From assembly GCF_022288805.1 (NCBI RefSeq), contig NZ_JAKOPM010000009.1, positions 1 to 64,000 on the forward strand: DNA of 64,000 nt, read 5' to 3'. Shown in pieces: positions 1 through 7,700 of this stretch (positions are counted from its first letter, which is position 1; every line of letters starts with the position of its first letter). Under the pieces are notes generated by a model, which was given only the letters and a program-made list of their open reading frames with translations, was not told the DNA's origin and searched no databases. The stretch is from Corynebacterium yonathiae. GTDB lineage: Bacteria > Actinomycetota > Actinomycetes > Mycobacteriales > Mycobacteriaceae. A program made the position numbers and the translations under genes.

Positions 1-540
1 AAAAAAATTTCAGAACAAAATCCGAAACAGGCCGTGAAAAGCCCGAAACCCAACAAAAGAACAAACCACCACAAACCACACAAAGGCTCATGCTGGCGTC
101 CAAAAAATTACTACAAAGAAAAATAAACAGTTCCCTCAACCCGACGGGGAAAAAGAGGAAACCACAAAGTTGAACACAATCACATGCCAACCAATCCATC
201 TCAATGCAGCCGAAACACCAAACAGCATTCAAAAAGGTACGTGTTCCACATACCCAACCGGCACACACCAACCAACAAGCACACAGGCCCATCGGCAGAC
301 AAACCAATCAACACACAACCATGCACACAAAAAATAAAAAGTACATTGGCACACTATTGAGTTCTCAAACATCATCACCACACAACAACCACACACACTT
401 TGGCATGTAGCTCGTTGTGAGCAAAAAGAATTTTGTTTTGTCAGGGCCTGTTTTCCTATCGCCGCTTCAGCCAGGAACTTTTCTGTTCCTGTGGGGCGCT
501 GTCGGTCGCGCTGACTCGTATTAAGTTACACAGCGACTTA
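1..540 (-). other. rRNA operon leader (external transcribed spacer), 16S gene just outside window
   Basis: This stretch has no convincing gene. It is rich in A and C and very poor in G on the plus strand, so its minus-strand transcript is G/T-rich, as corynebacterial rrn leaders are. Reading the minus strand, an antitermination-like element at 371-348 is followed by a T-rich run ending at position 1, where a 16S rRNA 5' end would be expected. A 7-bp inverted repeat (472-478 with 485-491) lies further upstream. A CTGACA hexamer on the minus strand near 440-445 could be a -35 box, but I see no convincing -10. The 16S gene itself is not visible, so the assignment rests on the leader signature. 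Confidence 0.6.
348..371 (-). promoter_or_regulatory. boxA-like rRNA antitermination element
   Basis: On the minus strand this reads TGTTTGAGAACTC followed by AATAGTGTGCC. This is the conserved element found in leaders and 16S-23S spacers of actinobacterial rRNA operons and thought to load the Nus antitermination complex. It is the main reason for calling the left end an rrn leader. Confidence 0.6.
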
Positions 541-581
541 AACAAACACAAATCCCCAGGCCAACCCTTCTTTTAAGCGGT

Positions 582-1553
582 TTAATTTATGCCCATCCAA
601 GCGCTCATTCCCCCTCGGTGCGCGTTCGCTCGGCGAATGTAGGCGGGGAACGTCAATGCCCAGGCCGCATAGAAGGCCACCGCCAAGAAAAGCTGGACAA
701 CCGCGGGAACCGCCACCTGAGTACACAGAAGGGCCATCCCGGCGATGAGCACCGCATAGAAGGCGAATAGGTGCCAATTCTTCTTTCCCAGAAATTCCAG
801 ACTGGCCACTACTGGGGCGCAGGTGGCACTAGGCAGCGCGACGGCCGCAACGAGTTCACCGTCTTTCGCTAGTACTGCGCTGAAGGTTAAGGCGACGACG
901 ACAGGGATCAGTCCGAGCACTGCAGTGTGGCGGGCCCAGACGGTACGGCTACCACCAAGCACCGTGTATCCACGAAGGGATACCCGCAAGCTTTGCAAAG
1001 CCGCAGCGAGCGCTACCGCTGTCAGTGCCCAACAGAAACTTCCTAGGAAGCCTAGGACTGGGATTTGATCCTCATACCTGTAGAGAGCAAGACCGATCGC
1101 AGGAGCCAGACACGCAGCACCCCACGCCTTGACCTGGGGGCGATAAATTGCTTGCCCAGCCAAGGTGCGGGGGAACCATCCAAATCCGTTTGAGGGTTGG
1201 GAACCGGTCGTGGTGTACCCGGCCCGTTTAGGAGTAGCCCTGCGGTACATGGCCCACGCCGCTGCGAGGGTATAAATGGGCAATGCCCACCACAACTGCA
1301 CGGTAAGGGCGCCGATAGCTGACGCTAATGTACACAGGGCAACGAGAATGCGGCGATGCTCATTCCAGATTTTCGAGCCTAGGCCGACTAGCTGATACTT
1401 CTTAAAGTCTGGTGTCAGGGAAAGTATTAGCGACAAGGAAAAGATCACCGGGAGCACCTTCCACGTTTCCTGCGCCATGACGGGCATGACCAGCAAAGCG
1501 AAAAGGAAAAAAGACCAGCGCCACCAATCGCCTAGGTACCACAGGAGTTTCAT
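582..1553 (-). CDS. polytopic membrane protein, probable ABC transporter permease subunit
   Basis: A 323-residue protein made almost entirely of hydrophobic segments, near residues 14-46, 69-103, 145-157, 166-189, 209-251 and 261-306, with no soluble domain. Its start overlaps the stop of the upstream ATP-binding gene by 4 nt (ATGA), so the two are translationally coupled. It is most likely the membrane half of that transporter. No family-specific motif reveals the substrate. The gene is third in an operon with a GntR/YtrA-type regulator and an ATPase, an arrangement known from antibiotic- or cell-wall-stress-induced ABC systems. Function beyond transport is inference. Confidence 0.7.
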   Translation of the reverse strand: MKLLWYLGDWWRWSFFLFALLVMPVMAQETWKVLPVIFSLSLILSLTPDFKKYQLVGLGSKIWNEHRRILVALCTLASAIGALTVQLWWALPIYTLAAAWAMYRRATPKRAGYTTTGSQPSNGFGWFPRTLAGQAIYRPQVKAWGAACLAPAIGLALYRYEDQIPVLGFLGSFCWALTAVALAAALQSLRVSLRGYTVLGGSRTVWARHTAVLGLIPVVVALTFSAVLAKDGELVAAVALPSATCAPVVASLEFLGKKNWHLFAFYAVLIAGMALLCTQVAVPAVVQLFLAVAFYAAWALTFPAYIRRANAHRGGMSAWMGIN

Positions 1554-2353
1554 GCTTTCTCCTCCAATGCCAGAACTGCGCGCTCCAAGGAGACCTCAGT
1601 GACGCGCAGACCGTAGTCCTGGGCCGTGCGGAAGATGGGGTCGGCGGCGGTAGAGCGGGCGTCGATAAGCACGCGGTCCCCCAAGCCTGTGGTTTCCCTA
1701 CTAAGTACGCGGAGGTCGAGCTCTGTGACCGCTGCGGTGAGAGCCTCAGATGGGCCGGTGAGCTCAAGAATTCCCTCGATGAAGTCATCGATAGGACCGG
1801 AAATTGGGTTATCCCCCATCAGCGAAACGGTGTCGAGGAGACCTGCTACCTCATTGAGGTGATGGGTAGAGACGACAATTGTGCGGCCGTGCTCCTCGCG
1901 CAGCACCTGATAGAAAAGCTCCCGGCGCTGAGTATCGAGGCCCAGATAGGGCTCGTCGAGAAGCATGACCTCGCAGCCAGAAGCAACGGCGAAGATAAAT
2001 CCCACCGCAGACTTTTGCCCGCGGGACAGGGCAGAATAGGCCTTGGCCGGCACGTCGAAGCGAACCAGCAGCTCATTGAAGCGCTCCTCATCCCAGCGCG
2101 ACCAGCGCGCCTTACCAATAACGCCCAGCTTTCCGATGCCCCAGGAATCCGGCAGCGGGTTATCAATCCCCATCAAAATGACCCGGTTGAGAACCGACTG
2201 CTTGTCAAAGGGTTCCTCGCCGAAGACCGTAATACCGCCAGATTGGATTTGTCCGGCAATCTTGCGCAGGAGCGTGGTCTTGCCAATGCCATTGGGGCCA
2301 ACTAAGCCGTGCGTGAGGCCATCAGCAAAAGTGAATTCTCGTGTTTTAATCAT
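1550..2353 (-). CDS. ABC transporter ATP-binding protein
   Basis: A 267-residue ABC ATPase. Walker A is GPNGIGKTT at residues 19-27, a degenerate signature LSRGQK lies near residue 110, Walker B with catalytic Glu is MLLDEP near 130, and the H-loop histidine is in STHH near 161. The LSRGQ signature in place of LSGGQ is typical of the YtrB/BcrA-like group. The C-terminal 60 residues lie past the nucleotide-binding core. The start overlaps the GntR gene by 4 nt and the stop overlaps the membrane gene by 4 nt, so all three form one coupled operon. It probably drives export or sensing of a cell-envelope-active compound, judged from context only. Confidence 0.88.
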   Translation of the reverse strand: MIKTREFTFADGLTHGLVGPNGIGKTTLLRKIAGQIQSGGITVFGEEPFDKQSVLNRVILMGIDNPLPDSWGIGKLGVIGKARWSRWDEERFNELLVRFDVPAKAYSALSRGQKSAVGFIFAVASGCEVMLLDEPYLGLDTQRRELFYQVLREEHGRTIVVSTHHLNEVAGLLDTVSLMGDNPISGPIDDFIEGILELTGPSEALTAAVTELDLRVLSRETTGLGDRVLIDARSTAADPIFRTAQDYGLRVTEVSLERAVLALEEKA

Positions 2354-2724
2354 GAGTACATTCCTCGGCTTTCTGCAACGCGATCAAATAGGTCGTGGAG
2401 TTGGGCCCGGTTGTAACCTAAGCGAACGGCTTCGTCGACAAGCGGTGCCATGTATTCCGCCGCGAAATCGGCGCGGCGGCGCTCCCAGATCGTTTTCAGG
2501 GCGCCTTCTGCCACGAACATGCCGATGCCGCGGCGCTTATCCAGCACCCCGATATCCACCAACAGGCTTATGCCCTTGCGGGCAGTGGCTGGGTTGATGT
2601 TGTGAAAATCAGCAAGCTCGTTAGTGGAAGGAGCCCTGTCCCCTTCGCCCAAGGTGCCATCCACGATGGCGTCCTCCACCAGAGAAGCAATCTGACGGAA
2701 GAGTGGTTGCGTGGAATTATCCAT
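2350..2724 (-). CDS. GntR-family (YtrA subfamily) transcriptional regulator
   Basis: A 124-residue regulator from the ATG at 2724. A longer reading to 2790 would run through the operator and is unlikely. The N-terminal winged helix (about residues 1-75) carries the GntR signature: PLFRQIA, then PSTNELADFHNINPATARKG, then a hairpin with DKRRGIGMFV. The C-terminal tail is only about 40 residues, too short for the FadR or HutC effector domains and typical of YtrA-type proteins. These sit at the head of ABC operons and repress their own operon until a stress signal arrives. The 11-bp inverted repeat just upstream (2740-2765) is the obvious operator. Confidence 0.9.
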   Translation of the reverse strand: MDNSTQPLFRQIASLVEDAIVDGTLGEGDRAPSTNELADFHNINPATARKGISLLVDIGVLDKRRGIGMFVAEGALKTIWERRRADFAAEYMAPLVDEAVRLGYNRAQLHDLFDRVAESRGMYS

Positions 2725-2739
2725 TGACCCTCGGTTCGT

Positions 2740-2765
2740 TGGTTGGTTACTTGTGTAACCAACCA
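2740..2765. promoter_or_regulatory. perfect inverted repeat, probable operator of the GntR/YtrA regulator
   Basis: Arms of 11 bp (TGGTTGGTTAC at 2740-2750 and GTAACCAACCA at 2755-2765) are separated by TTGT. The repeat sits 16 nt upstream of the regulator's ATG, suited to autorepression. YtrA-type GntR proteins bind palindromes with GT...AC centres, which this matches. Confidence 0.75.
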
Positions 2766-2927
2766 TATCGGCAACACTCCACCCCTGCAATACTTCCGAA
2801 GAGAAAACTTTTTTGCTGCCACTGCGCTGGGATTTTGCCCAAGGTTATCGACGTTTTGTGACTAATGGGGCACACTGGAAACCACAAAGAATTTTATTTA
2901 GAACAATTAGAACGGAACTTAGGAGCC

Positions 2928-4025
2928 ATGCTTGAACGCACACTCGTCTTTGTCGATACCTCTTACTTGCTCGCTAGCTTTTATAACTCGTGGGAAACGG
3001 GTGCCCGCGCACAGCTAGAAATCGATCTGCCCGAGGTGGTCAGCACCATGGGCGGGATGATCGAGAACCAACTTGGGACCCCAATCCAGCGCCAATACTG
3101 GTACGACGGCATTCCCGATACCGGCCCACACCGCTACCAGCGCGCCCTGCGCACCTGCGAAGGCGTGCAGCTGCGCACCGGTCAGCTCATCGAATGGGGT
3201 GAGCGCCGCACCCAAAAAGCCGTAGATACCCGCCTCGTAGCGGACATGGTCATCGCCGCTATGAAGGGACAATTCACCGACTTTGTCCTCGTCAGCGGCG
3301 ATGCCGACATGATTCCCGGCGCACAAGCAGCCGTAGACAATGGCATCCGCGTACATCTTTATGGGTTTGGCTGGGACTCCATGTCCTCCGCACTGCGCCA
3401 TGCCTGCGATTCCACCACCATCTTGGACCCTCGCGAGGACTTCGCAGACGCTATGGAATTGCAGGTCCTAGAAGGCCCGCTTCCTCCAGTGGTGCGCGAA
3501 AATGGGCATAAAGAGGCCGAGGAAATGCCCGAACCGGATGAATGCGGCGAGCCCTCAGAGGTGGAGGCAGCCTTTGGCGCCACAGAAAAGCCCACCCCGG
3601 CCCCGACGCCCAAGCCGGCTCCTCCCAAGGCGGATGCCGCAGAGGGTTCCCCCGCCGAGGAGGACTCTCCGGCGGAGAAGCCGGCGCCCAAGCCGTCCAT
3701 GATGGCACCGCGGCGCAAGCTGCGCTCTAAGTATGTACCGCTGCCGGAAGAAGTATGGAGCTCGGCCGGCTTCCAATCCCCATTCGACGTGGGCCAGCAA
3801 TACGCCTCGTGGTGGTTCGATAACGCTGCTAGCACCGAGCAGCGAGATCAGGCACATCTACTTTCAGGCGGCGGGCTCCCCCCAGAGATCGACCGCCCGC
3901 TGTTGCAGTTTGCCTGCGAAACCCTGCACGAATATACCCTGACCGAAACCCAGCGCGTGAACCTGCGCGATGGATTCCACTCAGGGATTCGTGGGGTTTT
4001 GATTAATGTTCGTCGGCAGAATTAA
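2928..4025 (+). CDS. NYN-domain (LabA/DUF88-like, PIN-fold) protein with Pro/Ala-rich linker
   Basis: A 365-residue protein from the ATG at 2928, preceded by AGGAG; an in-frame ATG at 2865 is also possible. The N-terminal 170 residues form an NYN domain, a PIN-like predicted RNase fold. It has acidic residues in LVFVDTSYLL (D10), a TRLVADMVIAAM helix and the hallmark LVSGDADMIPG near residue 120. An acidic, proline/alanine-rich linker (about 183-271) joins it to a C-terminal region of about 90 residues (VPLPEEVW onward) that I do not recognise. It is convergent with the PspA-like gene, the stop codons overlapping. Probably an RNA-processing or RNA-decay factor; the target is unknown. Confidence 0.8.
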   Translation: MLERTLVFVDTSYLLASFYNSWETGARAQLEIDLPEVVSTMGGMIENQLGTPIQRQYWYDGIPDTGPHRYQRALRTCEGVQLRTGQLIEWGERRTQKAVDTRLVADMVIAAMKGQFTDFVLVSGDADMIPGAQAAVDNGIRVHLYGFGWDSMSSALRHACDSTTILDPREDFADAMELQVLEGPLPPVVRENGHKEAEEMPEPDECGEPSEVEAAFGATEKPTPAPTPKPAPPKADAAEGSPAEEDSPAEKPAPKPSMMAPRRKLRSKYVPLPEEVWSSAGFQSPFDVGQQYASWWFDNAASTEQRDQAHLLSGGGLPPEIDRPLLQFACETLHEYTLTETQRVNLRDGFHSGIRGVLINVRRQN

Positions 4026-4759
4026 TCGCCGGATTCGAGCTCTTTCTTCTTTTTAAGATCCGCCCGGATGGCATCAAGGCGCGCAGTCGCCTTCATGTCA
4101 TTGCCGGCGGCTTGGATCTCATTAATGCGATCGCCGCCGGTGGCGTGCTGCAATTCTTGGGCGCCAAGGGCATCGGCGTAGCGCTTTTCAATCTTGGCAC
4201 GCACAGAATCAAGAGTAGGTACGGAATCGTCCGGGTTGAGCTGATTCATGGAATCAATAGCCTGGGCGTTCTTTTCTTGCATAGCCGCCTGGTCCGCCTG
4301 GGCCTCCAGCTGGCTAACCTGCGCTAGTTGTTCCTTCAAGCGCGCCTCAGACTGCTGCTGCTGGCTCTTAGCCTGCGCGGCAGCCTGCTCTGCGGCGGCG
4401 TACTGCTGCTTGACGTCTTCCAGCTCCTGCTCCACTGCTACCAGCTGGGAGGCAACCACTTCCGCAGCCTGGTTATATTCGGAAGCTTTTTGCGGATCCT
4501 CCGCAGAATCCGCCAGCTCCAACGCACGCTGGGTTTGAGACTGGTAGTCCTGCTGAGACTTAACCAGGCGGTTCATCTGCATCTCCAGCTGGGACTTATG
4601 GCCGATGATTTCCGCTGCATGATCAGAAATCTGCTGGTGCTGCTCCTTGGCGGCCTGGACGGCCTGCTGGATCTGCACCTTCGGATCAGCGTTCTCATCA
4701 ATCTTCTGATCGAAGGAACTCATCATGTACTTCCAGCCCTTGCTGAAGGGGTTAGCCAT
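4022..4759 (-). CDS. PspA/IM30 (phage-shock/Vipp1) family protein
   Basis: A 245-residue protein dominated by a long Gln/Ala/Glu-rich coiled coil (about residues 20-180), with an N-terminal amphipathic helix (MANPFSKGWKYMMSSFDQKI) as in PspA/IM30. These are peripheral membrane proteins that polymerise on the inner face of stressed membranes. The last 40 residues are charged and end in KKKKELESGD. The stop overlaps the stop of the NYN gene. The short promoter region (4760-4843) also holds the thioredoxin terminator. No PspB, PspC or ClgR partner is visible nearby, so the regulation is unknown. Confidence 0.85.
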   Translation of the reverse strand: MANPFSKGWKYMMSSFDQKIDENADPKVQIQQAVQAAKEQHQQISDHAAEIIGHKSQLEMQMNRLVKSQQDYQSQTQRALELADSAEDPQKASEYNQAAEVVASQLVAVEQELEDVKQQYAAAEQAAAQAKSQQQQSEARLKEQLAQVSQLEAQADQAAMQEKNAQAIDSMNQLNPDDSVPTLDSVRAKIEKRYADALGAQELQHATGGDRINEIQAAGNDMKATARLDAIRADLKKKKELESGD

Positions 4760-4778
4760 TATCTTCTCCTTTGGACAT

Positions 4779-4823
4779 AAAAAGACGCTTTCTAGCGAGT
4801 TTAGCGATACTCACCAGAAAGCG
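4779..4823 (-). terminator. rho-independent terminator of the thioredoxin gene
   Basis: CGCTTTCT (4786-4793) pairs with AGAAAGCG (4816-4823), with an inner GAGT/ACTC pairing. On the minus strand the stem is followed by TCTTTTTATG, a good U-tract, 21 nt after the thioredoxin stop codon. Confidence 0.75.
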
Positions 4824-4843
4824 CCCAGGAAGATAGGGGAAGT

Positions 4844-5212
4844 TTAGCCCTGTGCGTTCTGCTCTTCTACCTGGCGGCGAACCTCTGCCATATCGAGTTC
4901 CTTAACCTGCTTCAGCAGGTCCTCCAATGCCGCAGGGGGCAGCGCGCCAGCCTCACGGAATACCAAGATGCCATCGCGGAAGATCATCAGCGTTGGAATG
5001 GACTGAATCTCCAGTGCGGATGCAAGGCCCTGGTTAGCCTCGGTATCCAGCTTGGCAAAGGTAGCATCCGTGTGCTCTTCGGAGGCCTTTTCAAAAACCG
5101 GTGCAAAGCGCTTGCACGGTCCACACCAATCGGCCCAAGCGTCTACGAGCGTAATGCCCTCGCCGGTAACGGTTTCTTCAAAGTTTTCTTCGGTGACATC
5201 GATAGTAGCCAT
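4844..5212 (-). CDS. trxA: thioredoxin
   Basis: A 122-residue thioredoxin from the ATG at 5212. A longer in-frame reading would extend into the copper promoter and is rejected. The redox motif WCGPC is at residues 29-33, the cis-proline is in SIPTLMIF near residue 75, and the fold ends with the usual amphipathic helix plus an 18-residue tail. It is cytoplasmic and reduces protein disulfides using thioredoxin reductase. It is a single-gene unit, divergent from copZ-copA, with its own terminator. The 116-bp shared promoter region contains the CsoR-type operator, so copper may affect both directions, though only the copper side has the operator in its core promoter. A second trx often lies near murJ/parAB in this genus, so this may not be the main one. 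Confidence 0.92.
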   Translation of the reverse strand: MATIDVTEENFEETVTGEGITLVDAWADWCGPCKRFAPVFEKASEEHTDATFAKLDTEANQGLASALEIQSIPTLMIFRDGILVFREAGALPPAALEDLLKQVKELDMAEVRRQVEEQNAQG

Positions 5213-5267
5213 GGTTGTTCTAACTCCTTTGCGGATTGCTTTATTCCCCAACGTACATGAAATATCC

Positions 5268-5296
5268 TTGTCATATACCCCTGGGGGGTATAAAAT
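5268..5296 (+). promoter_or_regulatory. copZ-copA promoter with CsoR-type operator in its spacer
   Basis: A -35 TTGTCA (5268-5273) and -10 TAAAAT (5291-5296) are 17 bp apart. The spacer is almost exactly the 19-bp palindrome at 5274-5292 (TATACCCC, TGG, GGGGTATA). That G/C-tract palindrome is the published CsoR operator type (TACCCC...GGGGTA). Binding would cover the promoter core, giving copper-inducible expression. No csoR gene is in the window. Confidence 0.85.
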
Positions 5297-5328
5297 CGGT
5301 ACAGAAATCAACCACAGGAAGGAACATC

Positions 5329-5529
5329 ATGAGCACTAAGAACTACACCGTAGAGGGCATGACCTGCGGACATTGCGAGATGTCGGTAAAGGAGGAAGTC
5401 GGCGAGATTTCCGGCGTTAGTGAAGTCACTGCAGACCACACCACCGGCGCCGTCACGGTTACCGGAACTGATTTCACCGACGAGCAGGTAGCCGCCGCCG
5501 TAGCAGAGGCCGGCTACACCCTAAAGTAG
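5329..5529 (+). CDS. copZ: CopZ-like copper chaperone (HMA domain)
   Basis: A 66-residue single heavy-metal-associated domain. The metal-binding loop is GMTCGHC (Cys13 and Cys16). The ATG at 5329 follows GGAAGGAAC and comes 33 nt after the -10 box. Such proteins bind Cu(I) in the cytosol and hand it to the CopA exporter, whose gene starts 8 nt downstream, so the two form an operon under the CsoR-type operator. The full length matches the family (65-70 aa). Confidence 0.93.
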   Translation: MSTKNYTVEGMTCGHCEMSVKEEVGEISGVSEVTADHTTGAVTVTGTDFTDEQVAAAVAEAGYTLK

Positions 5530-5537
5530 GCGCCACC

Positions 5538-7691
5538 ATGTCCCACTTGGACCTTGGCGTCACGGGCATGACGTGCACTTCCTGCTCCTCCCGCGTCGAG
5601 CGCAAGCTCAACAAGCTCGAGGGGGTAAGCGCCAGCGTCAACTTTGCCACCGAGGCAGCGGCCATCGAGTATGACTCCCAGGCGGTTAGTCCGCAGGAGC
5701 TCATTTCGGTGGTTGAGGGCGCAGGTTACGGTGCCTTCGATATGTCCGAGAAGAAGGCGGAGGAGCCCCAGCCCAAGAAGGACGGTGGCGACGCCTTGCT
5801 GCGCCGGACCATTGTCTCCGGCGCTCTATCGCTACCGCTCATGGTGGTGTCGATGTGGCCGGCTCTGCAATTTCAGAATTGGCAATGGGCCTGCGCCATC
5901 ATCGCTACCATCGTCTACATTTTTGGTGGCGCGCCTTTCCACACAGCAACGTGGACAAACCTTAAGCATGGCTCTTTCACCATGGACACGCTTATCACTA
6001 TGGGAACCACTGCGGCCTACTTCTGGTCGCTGTGGGCGCTGTTTTTCGGCAACGCGGGCGAGCCGGGCATGAAGATGCATATGACCCTAGACGCAAATGC
6101 AGCGCACATGGATCATATCTATTTTGAGTCCGTAGGCATGGTAATTACGTTCCTGCTGCTCGGCCGCTGGTTCGAGGCACGGGCCAAGGGCCAGTCTTCG
6201 GAGGCGCTGCGGGAGCTGCTCTCTCTAGGAGCTAAGGAAGCTTCGGTGCTAGACGCGGAGGGCGAGCACCGCGTGCCCATTGCAGAGCTGCAGGTAGGCG
6301 ATGTCTTTGTAGTTCGCCCCGGAGAGAAGATCGCTACCGATGGCATCGTGGTCGCGGGCAACTCTGCCGTCGATACTTCTATGATTACCGGCGAGCCAGT
6401 CCCCGTTGAGGTCGGTACTGGCGATGCGGTCACTGGTGCGACCATCAACGCTTCGGGCCGCATTGAGGTGCGCGCGACCAAGGTCGGCGAGGACACTGTT
6501 CTCTCCCAGATGGCCCAATTGGTAACGGATGCCCAAACCTCCAAAGCTCCAGTGCAACGCCTCGTGGACCGTATCGCACAGGTCTTTGTCCCTGTGGTAA
6601 TTGCGGTAGCCGCACTTACGCTGGTTGTTCATCTCTTCTTCGGTGGTGTGGCACCAGCCTTCATTGCCGCGGTCTCCGTCCTCATTGTGGCTTGCCCATG
6701 CGCTATGGGCTTGGCGACGCCCACCGCTATCCTCGTCGGCACCGGCCGCGGGGCTCAACTTGGGCTTGTCATTAAGGGCCCAGAGATTCTGGAATCTACC
6801 CGGCAAGTCGACACCATCGTCTTGGATAAAACCGGCACAGTCACGGCCGGAGAGATGTCTGTCACCGCCGTCCATGGTGACGTGCTCGAGCTGGCCGCGG
6901 CCGTGGAGCACAATTCCGAACACCCCATCGGCCGCGCTATCGCCCGGGAACGGTCGGTGAAACCAGCCACCGATTTCGCCGTAGTTTCAGGCGGCGTGGA
7001 AGGAACTGTGGAGGGGGCTCGGGTGGGCGTCGGCAAGCCGCAAGGCCCCTTGGGTGACTTAGAAGTACCATTCCGCGAGGCACAGGATTCCGGTGCCACG
7101 CCGGTAGTTGTCTCCGTGAACGGCCAACCTGCCGGATTCATTGAAGTCCGCGATGCCATCAAGCCCAGCTCGGCGGCGGCTGTGGCCCAAATGAAGGAGC
7201 TAGGCCTTACCCCTTACCTTCTGACCGGCGATAACGCTGGGGCCGCGCGCGCCGTGGCCGCCGAGGTGGGAATCGAGCACGTCAGAGCCGAGGTCCTCCC
7301 AGAAGACAAGGTAGATAGCATCGAGGAACTGCAAAGCTCCGGGCATACCGTGGCGATGGTAGGCGACGGCATTAACGACGCCGCCGCCCTTGCTCAGGCG
7401 GACCTTGGGCTTGCCATGGGCGCGGGTACCGACGTCGCCATTGAAGCCTCCGATATCACCCTGATGAATGGCGATCTACGCTGCGCCGCTGACGCCATTC
7501 GGCTTTCGCGCCACACCCTAGCAATTATCAAGGGCAACCTTTTCTGGGCCTTTGCGTATAACGTACTGCTTATCCCTGTTGCCGCACTGGGATGGCTCAA
7601 CCCCCTGCTCGCCGGACTGGCTATGGCACTGAGCTCAGTATTTGTGGTTACCAACTCACTACGCTTGAAAGGTTTTTCTGTTCGGCGATAG
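5538..7691 (+). CDS. copA: copper-exporting P1B-type ATPase
   Basis: A 717-residue P-type ATPase with one N-terminal HMA domain (GMTCTSC, Cys13/Cys16). It has the transmembrane metal motif CPC at 386-388, the phosphorylated Asp430 in DKTGT, a His-Pro of the P1B nucleotide domain in [10 protein letters not shown], the TGE actuator motif in [12 protein letters not shown], and GDGIND at about 609. CPC together with the CopZ neighbour points to Cu(I) efflux. A small Met/His-rich stretch ([19 protein letters not shown], about residues 178-196) lies between two membrane segments and could help metal loading or release. Length is normal for the family. It sits at the end of the copZ-copA operon, 9 nt before an MFS gene. 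Confidence 0.95.
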   Translation: MSHLDLGVTGMTCTSCSSRVERKLNKLEGVSASVNFATEAAAIEYDSQAVSPQELISVVEGAGYGAFDMSEKKAEEPQPKKDGGDALLRRTIVSGALSLPLMVVSMWPALQFQNWQWACAIIATIVYIFGGAPFHTATWTNLKHGSFTMDTLITMGTTAAYFWSLWALFFGNAGEPGMKMHMTLDANAAHMDHIYFESVGMVITFLLLGRWFEARAKGQSSEALRELLSLGAKEASVLDAEGEHRVPIAELQVGDVFVVRPGEKIATDGIVVAGNSAVDTSMITGEPVPVEVGTGDAVTGATINASGRIEVRATKVGEDTVLSQMAQLVTDAQTSKAPVQRLVDRIAQVFVPVVIAVAALTLVVHLFFGGVAPAFIAAVSVLIVACPCAMGLATPTAILVGTGRGAQLGLVIKGPEILESTRQVDTIVLDKTGTVTAGEMSVTAVHGDVLELAAAVEHNSEHPIGRAIARERSVKPATDFAVVSGGVEGTVEGARVGVGKPQGPLGDLEVPFREAQDSGATPVVVSVNGQPAGFIEVRDAIKPSSAAAVAQMKELGLTPYLLTGDNAGAARAVAAEVGIEHVRAEVLPEDKVDSIEELQSSGHTVAMVGDGINDAAALAQADLGLAMGAGTDVAIEASDITLMNGDLRCAADAIRLSRHTLAIIKGNLFWAFAYNVLLIPVAALGWLNPLLAGLAMALSSVFVVTNSLRLKGFSVRR

Positions 7692-7700
7692 GATTATCGC

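Noticed and set aside
204..410. 68-codon plus-strand ORF (Gln/His/Thr-rich) in the left-end region
   Set aside because: It lies in the A/C-rich rRNA leader, has no ribosome-binding site, and its composition follows the G-poor strand rather than codon use.
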